Part shown: positions 25,401 to 37,163 of the stretch, one piece after another
Layout: each line of letters starts with the position of its first letter
How positions within the stretch are numbered: position 1 is the first letter of the stretch
NCBI GenBank assembly: GCA_905250885.1
Contig: CAJNOQ010000081.1
Span: 16,438-80,437, forward strand
Origin: Didymodactylos carnosus
Lineage: Eukaryota; Rotifera; Eurotatoria; Philodinida; Philodinidae
Length of the DNA stretch: 64,000 nt
Reading direction: 5' to 3'
Position numbers and translations under genes: made by a program
The notes under the pieces: model-generated
Seen by the model: only the letters and a program-made list of their open reading frames with translations
Told to the model about the DNA's origin: nothing
Databases searched by the model: none

Positions 25401-28400
25401 AGCAAAACATTTACAATTTTTAAGTGGAGCAAATGCCCTTAATTTTTGGATTTCAACGTTTATATGGGATGCCGTTTATTACTTGATGCCAACAATTTGT
25501 ATATTTCTCGTATGGCTGGTAAGTAAAAATGGGCGAGGCTTCAGTCGAGTGCATTTCCATTTAAATGCATCTTATTTTAGCGCGTCTTATTTGGGTGTAT
25601 TTTCAATTACACCACTCATTCTTGAAAATATTTTGAAACTTTTGAGCCGTTTCTGTCATCACTGTTTAACATTAATTCTTAGTGCCTGATACTCTTTTAT
25701 TTTAACTTCAAAAATAATCTAGCTTACAATATTTTCGAACAGCTTCATCATTAACACATATCACCAAATAAACAAATTTTAAAAGGTTGCTTAGTTAAAA
25801 CCGATTGCAGATTCATCTTCTCCATAGTCGATTGTCTTGTATGCGATAATGTTTGGATCGAGGTACAACTTTTTCGACATCGTTTTGCCTCTGGTCCCAT
25901 GCACTGACGTTTTCGAAAATTTTTGAGCAAGATCATGTGTAGGGATGTTTGGTTCTCGGTTTCGGTTCTCGAGTTAGAACCGAAACGAAAAGAACCGCAG
26001 TTTTGGTTCTGAATTTAGAACAGAACCGCAGCAGCTCTCGGTTCTCAGCTTAGAACCCGAAAATAGTTTTTCAGACAGTAACAATTCAACGAAATAGAAT
26101 TCATTTTATAGTAAACGAAAGGATTCTTTTAAATTATGACATCCGATTCCCGATGAAGAACCGAAAATAAGAGAACCGCAGTTCCGATTCCTCATGCAGA
26201 CTCGAATCGCGGTTCCAGTTCTTCGCGAGAACCGAGAATCGAACATCCCTAACCATGAGTAAATTTTTTTCTGAAGTATTCTAATCCAAACATTATCAGA
26301 TGAGAACGTATCCAAATGAGACGCATTTATATGCCAGTTTTTACTGTGTTCTATCCCTCATGTTAAGTTTTCTTCTCTTCAGATATTCTACCTAGCAGGT
26401 GCCGCTAAAGACGATGTTGGTGTTTATATAACGGGTCCTCGTTTGGGTTATACAATATGGTTGTTTCTATTCTATGGTTGGGCTCATATACCGTATACAT
26501 ATTTACTTTCTTACTTATTTCAAATACCCTCGTCTGGATTTGCATGGATTACGATTATTAATATTATAACAAGTACGTTCTTCATTCAAACTTGGCTATG
26601 ATTAAATTTAAGTTTTATCATTTTTTAGGTCAAGCTACTCTGTTAGCTGTTGTCATTCTGGCTATTCCTCAATTAGAATTAGTTAATGTATCAAAAATAC
26701 TTGAATGGATATTTTTGATATTATTTCCCAACTATAGTCTAGCACAAGCTTTGAACGATATATATGAAAATCATGAATATTTAGAAATCTGTCCAAAATT
26801 GCTCGAGTATTGTGACCAAGTACCGAGTCCATGCTGTAAAAGTACGTTTCTATACATAATACAATTTTGAATTACACTACGAGATTATTTCTCTTTCCAC
26901 AGTTCCATAAATTATCGATACTCTTGTGTTCAGATATGCAGTAGCAGCATCTACTGAATATTCTCTTAGTTCAATGAGTTGTCATTTGACAATTTATATA
27001 AGTTGTTATCATCGAAGTGTAATTTTCTCCATCACATTAAGCAAAACAAAATTTATCGATTGTTTTTTCTTTCTATTTAGATAATTGTGGTACAAATTGT
27101 CTTGATTGGACGTATAATTATTTAGATTGGCAAAAACCTGGTATTGGACGGTTTCTTGTGTTTTTATTTTTACAAGGTTTAATTTCCTTCATTCTGTTGT
27201 TATTAATCGATTTTGGTTTTGTACGACGATTTACATCGTTTGTATTATCTTGTGGAAAACCAAAACGGAAAGTTTATACAAATGTTGATACATTAGACAC
27301 CAATAATACAATATCAGCGATTGATCAACGAAATGAAAACGGAATAATTAGAACAATAGCAGATGATGATCTAATTCATGGTATTGGTGTATTAGATGAA
27401 GATGTTAAAAGAGAAGAAGAACGTATTCAGCAAACATCAACTAGAGATTTAATGCAAACGGACGTGTTAGTTTTGAATAGTGTATCAAAAATACACGGAA
27501 ATCTTCGTGCAGTAGATAACATTTCGTTTGGTGTTAAACAGCAGGAATGTTTTGGTTTATTAGGAGTAAATGGAGCAGGTAAACGAATGTTTGCAATCTA
27601 TTATTCATCTATTTATTTTATCTATTTCTTTGTTATTCAGGAAAGACTACAGTCTTCAAAATGATTACTGGTGATGAGGTAGTAGACATTGGTTCTATTG
27701 TATTAGATTATCTTGATATTAGTGTAGATGTAAGACAATCACAGCGTAAAATGGGTTATTGTCCGCAGTTTGATGCATTAATTGACTTACTCACTGGTGA
27801 AGAAACATTATATTTCTTTTCTCGATTACGGTAAATGACATTTTTTTTAAAAATCACGTCTATTAACTATTCTATTTTTCTTAAATTCCAGCGGTGTTGA
27901 TGAAAAATTAATACCAAATCTAGTTCAAGATGTAATAACATTAATGGATTTAGAAAAACATGCAAAAAAATATGTCTACGCTTATAGTGGTGGTAACAGA
28001 AGAAAACTAAGTGCTGCTGTGGCATTGATAGGAGATCCAGCTATCGTATTTTTGGATGTAAGTATGATAACGATGTATCATCTGTCCAAAAAAGCAATTA
28101 CGTGGTGATTTTGTGAATAACGTTTTAATTGACGATAACTACAGCGTTGTGCATCGTGCCATTTTAAAGCCAAAAATTTGACAGATATTTTCATGAGAAA
28201 AAGTTTCCAAATCTTTTTCGACAATAGAATTTCATTTTCAGGAAATATTTGGAAAACCACTCGTGATTTCAAAATTCAGATTAGAACATATTCTTTTTTT
28301 TTCACAGGAATAATAAGTGATCGAATGTACTCTTCAAAATAAGAATTCTCCGAACTATCCAATTTTTATTTTTTTGGACATGGTGTGTCGAATTTTTTAG

Positions 28401-30047
28401 GTGTCACACAAATAGTAGGGGATCCCATGTAGGAACTGTAAAACCGACTGGAAACCTTTATTATGAATCATATTAAGTATTGTGGCAATGCTTGTTTCAC
28501 GATAAACACTGAAAAATCTGGCGAAAATCTATTTTTACGAAACTATACTGTTTTAGACTAATTCCATTGAATATTAAGAGAAATCATTCATCGCTCAGAA
28601 TCGATTCAAATAAGCAAAAAGTAATGAAATTGGGTTCATATTTTGCCTCTTCCTCTATCAAACTCAACTCTTCGACAAAAATAATGACATTTTCGGAATA
28701 GCGTTAAGAGTTGAAAAATGTGTGTTTTGGAGTTGGAATCGTCTAAGAAACCACGGTTTCGATTCCATTAGGAGGACCGGCACCGCGATTCCGATTCCTG
28801 ATGAAGAACCGAAAATACGAGAACCGAGAACCAAACATCCCTAATACGAACCCAGTTTCATTGGTTTCTCACTGATTTCGAAAAAATTGAATTTCTCGAT
28901 AATGAAACAAAATTTTTCAAAAAGACTACTTAACTTTTTTCTCATGCGTATGACGAATATAATCAAATGAAAAGATGTTATATCTTCTAACTACAGAGAC
29001 CTGATGTGTTTGTGAGAAGCTCGGAAGCATTTTTCGGATCCTGCTCATGTCTGACGCACTGTCTCAAATTAAATAAATAAAAGATCTCAAATTTTAACAG
29101 TGATCTTCGATTATAAAATAGCATATTACAGTGACTATTAACAGCCAACTCATTAAATTCATACTATAGATAAAGAAGATTCATAGCTAGTTTTTATCCC
29201 TTCATGCATCAGGACTTAATCAGTATTTTAAGAAAAACAACTGAAACGCTGATATCTCACGAATCATCCAGTAAAAGAGGCTTAAATTTAGTGAATGATC
29301 AATATCCAGTGAGAGCGATAACCACACAAACGTAGACGTGCCTCGTTATCGTGATTCTTGAGTTGCAGGGTTATTCCTACTTTTATGGAGTGCTGTAGAT
29401 TGGTATCTGTTGAAATAAAGTTAAAAATTTTAGGAGCCTACTACAGGAATGGATCCAAAAGCGCGACGATACTTTTGGAATGCCATCGCAAAATTTCGTG
29501 ATTTTGGAAAACCGATTATATTAACTTCACATAGTATGGAAGAGTGTGAAGCATTATGTACACGAATTGCCATTATGGTTAATGGACGTTTGAAATGCCT
29601 CGGCAGTATTCAATATCTTAAATCAAAATTCGGTCAAGGTGAGATTCAAAAGATTTTGATCAACATTATTAACAAAATTATAATCTTCTTTTTTCTTTAG
29701 GTTATACATTAGTTGCAAAATTAAATTCATTTACTGAAAATAAGATAAATGGTTTCTTTAGTGTGATTAAAAATGCATTTCCTAATGCTCAATTTAAAGA
29801 AGCATATGAAGGTTACATTCATATTCATGTTGATGAACCAAATTTATCATTAGCTAGTTTGTTTCGTACTGTTGAAAGGTCTAAACAAACGTATGATATT
29901 GAAAATTATACCGTTAGTCAAACAACGCTGGAGCAAGTATTCTTGAATTTTGCCAAATCACAGTTGGATCCAGATGAAGTAAAACTTCGTACAAGAGCAA
30001 ATAATAGTCTGTTTGGAAAACTAAAAAAAATGTGTTCATCGTCTTAA
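16470..30047 (+). CDS. ABCA3: ABCA3-type full ABC lipid transporter, 26 exons
   Basis: Exons: 16470-16999, 17288-17350, 19154-19257, 19316-19330, 19387-19622, 19678-19719, 19780-19987, 20247-20420, 20487-20646, 20699-20870, 20929-21067, 22925-23079, 23141-23246, 23308-23357, 23419-23446, 23512-23694, 23758-24010, 24078-24205, 24614-25518, 26383-26572, 26629-26841, 27081-27578, 27641-27830, 27892-28057, 29434-29638, 29701-30047; about 1819 residues (human ABCA3 1704). ABCA3 moves phospholipids into lysosome-related organelles. Each half has a membrane domain and a nucleotide-binding domain: Walker [10 protein letters not shown] (600-608), LSGG (699-702), ILDEP (about 722-726); second half GVNGAGKTT (1513-1521), YSGG (1612-1615), FLDEPTTG. 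YYREGFLALQ and [11 protein letters not shown] point to the ABCA3 branch. Exon 2 end and a possible extra 39-nt intron (16801-16839) are uncertain. All ATPase motifs are intact. Confidence 0.9.
17760..19110. repeat. Tract of degenerate palindromic GTTATAAC / AATGCATT motifs in ABCA intron 2
   Basis: Dozens of loose copies of a motif like GCGTTATAACGC, CATTATAAC and AATGCATTATAA occur in both orientations without a fixed period. The tract is interrupted at about 18300-18715 by unrelated sequence. It is not a simple tandem array and has no coding frame. This is most of the 1.8-kb intron 2. Confidence 0.7.
21101..21665. repeat. Long foldback element in ABCA intron 11
   Basis: The left arm about 21101-21321 and right arm about 21431-21665 are inverted copies with scattered mismatches (for example GACATCCAATTAGAGATTCTTT and AATCTGATATCTGTTTCTT in both), around a loop of about 110 nt. 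No transposase is visible. The arms of over 200 nt make this a foldback or long-terminal-inverted-repeat element. Confidence 0.85.
21868..22251. repeat. Second foldback element in ABCA intron 11
   Basis: Arms of about 90 nt at 21870-21962 and 22158-22250: CAGCTGG...AAAACTCCGGTTTTTGCC...CATTTCTCATCCGAAATGA in inverted copies. The interior of about 195 nt is unrelated. It is distinct in sequence from the foldback element just upstream in the same intron. Non-coding. Confidence 0.85.
25940..26251. mobile_element. TIR element with GGTTCTC/GAGAACC repeats in ABCA intron 19
   Basis: Terminal inverted repeats TAGGGATGTTTGGTTCTCGG at 25940-25959 and its inverse ending CGAACATCCCTA at 26251. The interior is packed with GGTTCT and AGAACCG in both orientations. 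A TA at each end may be the target duplication. No coding capacity; about 310 nt. A truncated relative lies in intron 24. Confidence 0.8.
28755..28843. mobile_element. Truncated copy of the GGTTCTC TIR element in ABCA intron 24
   Basis: ATTCCGATTCCTGATGAAGA followed by CGAGAACCGAGAACC and AACATCCCTAA matches the right half of the element at 25940-26251. The left half is missing. It lies in the enlarged 1.4-kb intron 24, which otherwise shows no recognisable feature. Confidence 0.7.
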
Positions 30048-30524
30048 CATATATCTTTTCTTTTTTATACTGAAGTTTCTCATTGTTAAGCTCGAGACGA
30101 TTAAACAATGATGTTACATTCCATATTTATTTCACTATTAGTATGTGAAGAACAGTCAAAACTTTACGGTTTAATTTATTTTTTTCTGCTTGTGAAATGT
30201 CGAACTCCCAATTCAAAAGTACACTCGTTGTAAACTGATACAGGAGATAAAAATACTTATTCTGTTCTATTTGAAATTGGACTTTAGTCTTTTGTTTAAC
30301 TTTGTATAAATCGATGTTTCTATGAATTTTTCTATGTATTTTTACTAATAAGATATTTTCTAGTTTCTTCTTGTACTGACTTTTATCTCCGCTAATTAAT
30401 TCTTAAGTTTTATTTTGTATACCATTTATTTGTAGTTTTCATCAAAATATATTTTTTTATTGTTGTTGTTACCACGTTAATGTAAAGTAATATATCTCAT
30501 ATGGAGATTAAACTGTATTTAGTG

Positions 30525-30530
30525 AATAAA
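30525..30530 (+). terminator. Candidate polyadenylation signal of the ABCA gene
   Basis: AATAAA about 480 nt after the ABCA stop, just before the foldback element at 30568. It may end the transcript, although other A/T hexamers nearby could serve. Confidence 0.35.
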
Positions 30531-30567
30531 ACAAAATGGAAAATAAATTTAATATGTAGTGGATATA

Positions 30568-31606
30568 GAGTACTGTGGAGGAAAAAGAGACACGTTTTCA
30601 ATTTTTTGTCGTACTCTTATTAGTTCTCAGTCACTTTTGATCGGAAAAACTTGCTGTTAAAAATGATGGTAGATCGAACATTTTTCTACACGTTGATGTA
30701 AAAATCTTCTAGAAATCTCTGACCGATTTTCAACCAGATCCAAAATGCGAAGAGCCCCATAAACGTGTCTCTCCCCACAAACTCCACTAGTCTGCATGGG
30801 GGAAAAAGAGACACTCCATTCAAATACATGGAGTTTTAATTAATAATTGACTGCTAAGCTTTAGAGATAATTAGTTAAAAAATACCTCATTTTGTAGCCC
30901 AGATCTTCCTCTCTATACCATACGATTTTGAGCTCATTACCGTTTTAAACTCATTAAGCTAATTAAGACATAATCAACTGCACTCGAGATTGTCTTTTTT
31001 TTCTTTTCATGCATTGGGGGGAAAAGGGACACTCGTGTAATTTGTGAGGGGCAAAAAACAGACACATTTTTCTATTCGATAGCGGAGATTCTAGTCGATG
31101 ACATGGACCGAATGTTTTATTAAAAATGCTTGGCTATAATTATCATAATTAATTATGAAATTAATTTATTGTATAAAATATGTTTGAATTTATATCACAT
31201 TTTTTGCGAAACTAATAATAATACAGTGGAATAGTGAGCTGATTTTCACGTATGTTATAGAGTTCAGCATTCTGAAGAATTTTGTCATTTGGCATAGTAT
31301 CAAAATCGACTTATGAGACACAGTAGAGGTTTGTCTCTGTGTATTTCAATGGAGTGTCTTTAACAGTTAATTATTAATTAAAACTCCATGTATTTGAATG
31401 GCGTGTCTCTTTTTCCCCCATGCAGACTAGTGGAGTTTGTGGGGAGAGACACGTTTATGGGGCTCTTCGCATTTTGGATCTGGTTGAAATCGGTCAGAGA
31501 TTTCTAGAAGATTTTTACATCAAGTTTTTCCGATCAAAAGTGACTGAGAACTAATAAGAGTACGACAAAAAATTGAAAACGTATCTCTTTTTCTCCCACA
31601 GCACTG
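30568..31606. mobile_element. Large TA-flanked foldback element (mariner-like, non-autonomous)
   Basis: About 1.04 kb. The left arm (30571 to about 30850, from TACTGTGGAGGAAAAAGAGA) is repeated inverted at about 31355-31606 (ending TCTCCCACAGCACTG). Arms of about 250 nt share GTGTCTCTCCCCACAAACTC and CCATGTATTTGAATGG-type stretches in inverse. TA dinucleotides at 30566-30567 and 31607-31608 fit a Tc1/mariner target site. The interior has no transposase frame, so any mobility would need a helper. Confidence 0.85.
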
Positions 31607-33529
31607 TAATATCTATTTATTTTTATGATTTAACTTGTTTTAACCTATTATCACGAAAGAACATCTTTTTAAAAAAGTATATCGCACTTTTGAGAAGTGT
31701 TACAAACAATTTTAATTTTGGATAGCGCAATTTCTGAGACGTTTTATTGTTACTATAGTAAAGCACGATCCTATCATTATTTGTCAGTCATCTTAATCTT
31801 CTATATTTTTCTCCTTTATTTCATCTTCTTTCTTCTTCTATCCGCAGATAGTTACGGATTTAGATGAAAGAAACTGGAAAATGCAACTGACATAACATGT
31901 GTGCTCTTGAGATTGCACTTCATCTAAATATAAACTTATAGTACTGTATAATATTCATTCAGAATTATTTTTTTGTGCAGATTTACTTTCATGTCTTACG
32001 TGAAAAAAATGTTTTCTAATTGCTGTTCTTTAAGGTAAGTCTATCAAATATCAGTAGCCATTTATCGGAAAATTTTAGTACAGGTAAAGTAGACTTGTTT
32101 AGTTTTCTACCCAGCACAAATCAAATTGTGCGTTAATCAAAGGTACGATCTTACTAATACAAAGAAAGAGGAAAAGTAAAGCCAGTTTTTCATCCTCTAA
32201 TTGTATTTAATTTCTATTTGCCAAACGCAAAATTTCTGCACATGTTAAGCGACGTCTGTCAAACTCATTTTAGATTTCCTTTATCCTCTAATTTCAAATG
32301 AAAAAAAAACTTCTAAAATATTAAAACATTATAATAGATATAGTTTCTATAATGATCTGAAAGGTATAAAGCGGTTAATATTAAAAAAAAACTTGGTTTT
32401 CGTAATAGTTTCAATCATGAGATTATTCCTGAGCTTTTTACCAGTGTAGGTGAAACGTGGGCGAGTATAATGAAAAAAAATCTCTTGAATCTGTCATTCA
32501 AGACGTTTGGAGATCTTGTCTGTATATTTCAATATATCTCTTTTGTATTGTTATAAGATTTTTAGTAGAAGATAACGATGTATTATATACTTCTAATATA
32601 GCCATTTATGCACTTTTTTACAACTTTTAGGGACATATAAGTTTATGTTATATAGTAAACAGAAATTATTCGCAAAAATTAACTTAAATCTATAGTAAAA
32701 AGTGTATCATGAGCTGAATTAATTGCTATTGAAGCTGTATAAGATTTAAAATTAATTGGAAATTATAGATGGAAGACTATCAAATATCATTTATAAGTTC
32801 CCTGAAGACTTTAATAAGCCTTCATATAGCATACTGAAATAGAAGTTTTAAATATATTTATCGAAAGTAAAAGTCGACAGATATTCTAGTATAAAACAAA
32901 AGATAAAAAGATTGCCAATTCAATTTTATCTTTCAAATCAGCCTTTAAAGAAAGAATATCTTACGAACATTTTTTTCATTCTTCGTATATTTTAGACTAA
33001 ATTTAACATTTTTTTTAAATACTTATGTACAACAAGATAGAGATGAATATTTTTAACCAGGTGCACATTTGTCCCATAATGAATTTTAAATTTTTCTTTG
33101 TCCATATTCATCTTTCTATAGACAAATTTTCTTCTTTTAATTATCAGAAGAAAAATATACTAAACGATATAAAAAATTTTTTAATTAAGATTTTTTTTTT
33201 GTACAGTGCGTGTGTGTATATAACAGAACACACACACACGATGAGATTGACGAAGGTCAGCAATAGGGCAGCAGAATTGTCTTTGTCTCGTTTTCTCTGT
33301 TCCAATTTTATGACTTTAATACATTGTTGTGTCTCTTCCTTTTTGTCGTCTGTCACCTTCTGCTTTTCGACATTACAAAAAAAGAGATTTTGTTCTTATA
33401 TTCTATCATAAACGCGTGCTGCAGTCTGATTATAATAAACTCATCACACAGTACATTTGAGAAATTTAAAATATAAGAATAGAGAAGAGACATTTCCTGT
33501 TATTTCTTTGTTCCTCGGTTCTGTTTTCC

Positions 33530-33574
33530 TATATATATATATATACATAAGTATACTTATGTATATATATATAT
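33530..33574. repeat. TA-rich near-perfect palindrome
   Basis: (TA)n runs flank the perfect palindrome TACATAAGTATACTTATGTA. The whole 45 nt can fold on itself. Probably a microsatellite-derived palindrome; no neighbouring feature explains it. Confidence 0.8.
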
Positions 33575-33879
33575 CTACTTCTTCTATTCGTCCATTCGTT
33601 GTACAGATTTCACCTAACAGTAATTTCTGTATAGTTTTCAGGACAGAGAGAAACACACTGTCCATATGTGCGTTTATTATTTATTATTTTCAAAAGCTAA
33701 GTGGAAAACAAATAGATTTAGATTTTTTCTGTCAGGTGTTTTTCTCTCTATTGAACAACAGTCTCAATTAGCAAAATATTAGAAGGAAGAATAGAAAAAA
33801 AATGTGTCTTATAAATGTTAAGAGTGAGTCAATATAACAGTTGATCAAAATGTAGGACTTTCTGAGTAAGTATATTGGA

Positions 33880-34709
33880 ACAATTAAAACAATGTAATAA
33901 AACCCAGGTAAGCATTAACCACCTTCAGAAGCAAGAAAATTTAGATTTTACTAAGTTTTTTGTATATAGATACATGTGACATAGCTTAGAAATCTTTTCT
34001 TATTTCTTATTTCTTTTTCTTATTGCTTTTTCTTATTTCTTTTTGTTTTGGAGTTAGGAGGATTACATTGACTTGTTTTGTTTTTCAGTCTCTTTTAGTA
34101 AAAGCAAAATTTTTTTAGGAGAAACGCATTTGTACAGCCTAAAATCAAAGTCAATAGCAACAAAACAGATTGTTTTTGTTTTAAAAAGAAGTTTACTTGC
34201 ACCGAGCATCCAGACACAATTTTCAGAAGAACTATATCAAAACTTTTTCGAGCTTTTTGTAATACATATTTTTTTAGAAAACCAGTTTATATCAGATAAT
34301 TACTAGATTAGATAGTTAAGATCGTATCTCGCAAGATGGCGTTTCAGATCCTTTCTGAAAATATAGATTTTCACCTCGTTTTGTGGTTGGATCATACTTT
34401 TAATCGGAATAAATCACACATTTTGTGCTCTACATGCAACCAGAGTTTAATAGTTTTTTGATTTTAGGCTATACAAATGCATTTCTCCTAAGAAATTTTG
34501 CTTTTATTAAAAGAGATTAAAAAACAAAACAAATCAATGCAATCCTCCTAACTCCAGAACAAAATACTTTTGAACAAAAAGAAACGAAGAAATGAAGTAT
34601 TTCTAAACTATGTCAGATTTATCTATATACAAAAAACTTGAGTAAAATTTAAATTTTCTTGCTTCTGAAGATGGTTGATGTTTGCTTGGGTTACATTGTT
34701 TTAATTGTG
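33880..34709. mobile_element. Foldback element upstream of the FLYWCH gene
   Basis: Left terminus ACAATTAAAACAATGTAA with AAGCATTAACCACCTTCAGA, right terminus the inverse (CTGAAGATGGTTGATG...TTACATTGTTTTAATTGT). A second matching pair lies inside (about 34050-34150 and 34450-34560: GGAGTTAGGAGGATT, GGAGAAACGCATTTGTA). The total of about 830 nt is almost entirely two inverted arms. Non-coding. Confidence 0.85.
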
Positions 34710-35126
34710 TATAGTACATATAGGTATAGAGAGTGAGAGAGGAAAGACAGATTGCTATTATAGAATAAGTGGACTTTGTTTTAGAATGACAACACTCTGT
34801 ACATCACATATAATAACAGACCGGTCGGTTGAAGGGAGATAATCGATGTTTCTCTCCTCTCATTCTTTATCTATGTATATGAATGACACAAGCGGCGTAT
34901 GACAGTTCATCGTTCCTTTTTTTATTCATTTCTACAAAACTGTACTATGATCTATACCCGTTACATGAAAATTAAACCTTTTGTCTGCTTTTCTATTCTT
35001 AGACTATTTTTCTCTTAAAATTTTCTTAATCTTTGTTGGATATATGCGTATGTGTTCTGGAAAAAAAATAACAACAGTTAAATTTATAAGACTTATTTCT
35101 ATTTTCAAATACCTATTCAGCTCGAA

Positions 35127-37163
35127 ATGAACGCAAGTGAATTGAACACATCTCCAGATTATCTTAGAAAGTACGTATAAATAGCGATTCAAGTGAAGAC
35201 CTAATTATTCTATTCTGAATTTTTTTTAAATATCGCTCTTCTTTCGGAAGTTCTCATATTGAATTTTGAAATCTTTTACAAAATATCTCAGCTTGACCGT
35301 ATTGATTTATCAAGACTTCGATCAAGTTTTTCGTGTTATATCTAAATGTTCTTTTGTGAATGCTTTTGGGTGTAAGTATTTTTAAAACAAAACTCTTCAG
35401 AACCAACTCTCTTTGCTTTTGATGACAAAACGAAAAAAATATTCTGTCCAGGGCACTCTTTTATAATTAATATGAAAACAGTGACTTTTGAGGACATGCA
35501 ACATGATAATGTCTTATGCATGTCTCACGTGAAATAACAGTTTGGATTTTTTTATAGTCTTGATATGCTTGCTGGTATAGCAGCTATTCAATCTCCATTG
35601 TTAACAGTTACATCATCTCCGACAACGTCGAATGACGATAACAACAACAGCAGTATTAAAGATGAATCAAATGAATCGATGTCATCTGACGATAAATCGA
35701 GTATATTCAGTGAAAAAGATCTGTCGAATACATCTGAATCAGGTACGTTCAGAGTGCAAAAAACACAAAAGAACAAACCTTGTTTATTATTGGATGGTCA
35801 TCGTTACAAGCAGCGTCGTACAAATTTAGATGGTAGTGTGTCGTGGACTTGTACACAGTAAGTTGTTCATACACTTTGATGAAGTATTCATTTGTGCTTA
35901 GGGTGAGCTCAAATTTTTAGTTTATTAACGTTTTTTTAATCGTTAAAGCCCGTTGAAGTTTTTAGTCCTTTTCCAGTTATTTTATATACATGTAGAACAA
36001 TTTTTTCTCATTCTCTCATTTATATTTTGATCTTAATTTGTTTTAGTGAATTATGTAGTGCAAGTGTTCGTACATACCAAGATTGTGTAGTACGACGTAA
36101 TGATGATCATTTACATGATCGTATTATTCGCGTTGATCCCGGTCATGAATTTTTAGCTAGATTGAAAAAACGGGCCTATGAAGATACCTTAACAATACCA
36201 CGAATATACGATGAAGAAGTTCAAAATTCAATCAATAAACACGGTAAAGATATTGAAAAACAATTACCAACATTTAGTTCCGTCAAATCAACATTGTATC
36301 GTCATCGTCAAAAGAAACAAAAATCACAAACTCAAACTTCACCAATAATTTATCCATCACCCGTATCGGACAAAAGATCAACATCTCCAGCAATATCATC
36401 ATTACCATTAAAAAAACGATTCAAAACAAACAACCTCACTGTCACAGTTGATCCAACATCTACATCAACAAATTTACAACATAATATCTCTCCATCAAAT
36501 AAACGACATAAACTACAACATCCTCAGCGTTCACCAACAATTTGGCAACAAAAAATGTATAATACATCACTCAACAGCAACAATAATAACGATAATTATC
36601 ATTTCAATACACAACAAAATATTCTATTGAATCAGAATCAACAACAACCAAATACGTTCTCAAATGCATATCAATATTTATGTTTTCAAAACTATTTGGC
36701 AGCAAAAATGAATGATAATAATAAAGAACAAAATTTTTCACTATTGAATACGCTTAAAGCGAATAATTTAACAGAACAAATACAACAGTTACAGGCACTT
36801 CAATATTTTCAAATGAAAACATATTTGAAAAATGAAGCAGCTAAAGTACGTCATCAAACACAGAAAGAATATCGTCAAACATTGCATAATAGCAATCTTT
36901 TTCCTGTTATGAATTTACATTATGATAGTAAGAAGAAAAATAGTGAAGAAATCGATGACGATATTAAAGAACCATCGTTAATTATTGATGAACGACGACA
37001 ATATGATGAATATGAAAATCAATTATCAACAGTTAAAAAACGTTCATCATTTAATGATACGATGACACAGCAACAATCAGCATTACGTGAACGTTGCAGT
37101 AATACAACAATGTTGCCATTAGATTTAAGTGTTGTTAAAATAAAAAAACAAGAATCAGATTAA
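35127..37163 (+). CDS. FLYWCH-type zinc finger protein with C-terminal CtBP-binding motif
   Basis: Three exons, 35127-35170, 35558-35857, 36047-37163, all in phase, give 486 residues. The first exon encodes only MNASELNTSPDYLR. After a Ser/Asn-rich acidic segment comes one FLYWCH finger at about residues 86-139: CLLLDGHRYKQ, WTCTHELC, then the HLH pair, i.e. the W-x-C...C...H-x-H zinc ligands. FLYWCH fingers bind DNA; in nematodes such proteins repress microRNA genes. Downstream the protein is low-complexity and rich in Gln, Asn, His and Lys, with a basic KKRFK stretch that may act in nuclear import. The last residues contain PLDLS (472-476), the canonical CtBP co-repressor motif, so a transcriptional repressor is inferred. 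No closer orthologue was recognised. If exon 1 is wrong, translation could start at 35565. Confidence 0.8.

Larger units (their letters stand above)
30048..35126. other. Intergenic between ABCA and FLYWCH genes
   Basis: About 5 kb. It contains a candidate ABCA polyadenylation signal, two large foldback elements and a TA-rich palindrome, each listed. Other open frames here (33025-33411 and its neighbours) are low-complexity and judged chance. The part just before 35126 should hold the FLYWCH gene promoter. Confidence 0.6.

Noticed and set aside
33025-33411. 128-codon plus-strand frame with an overlapping minus-strand frame
   Set aside because: Dominated by F, I, K, L and S from A/T-rich DNA and an AC microsatellite; both strands open equally, which argues for chance.
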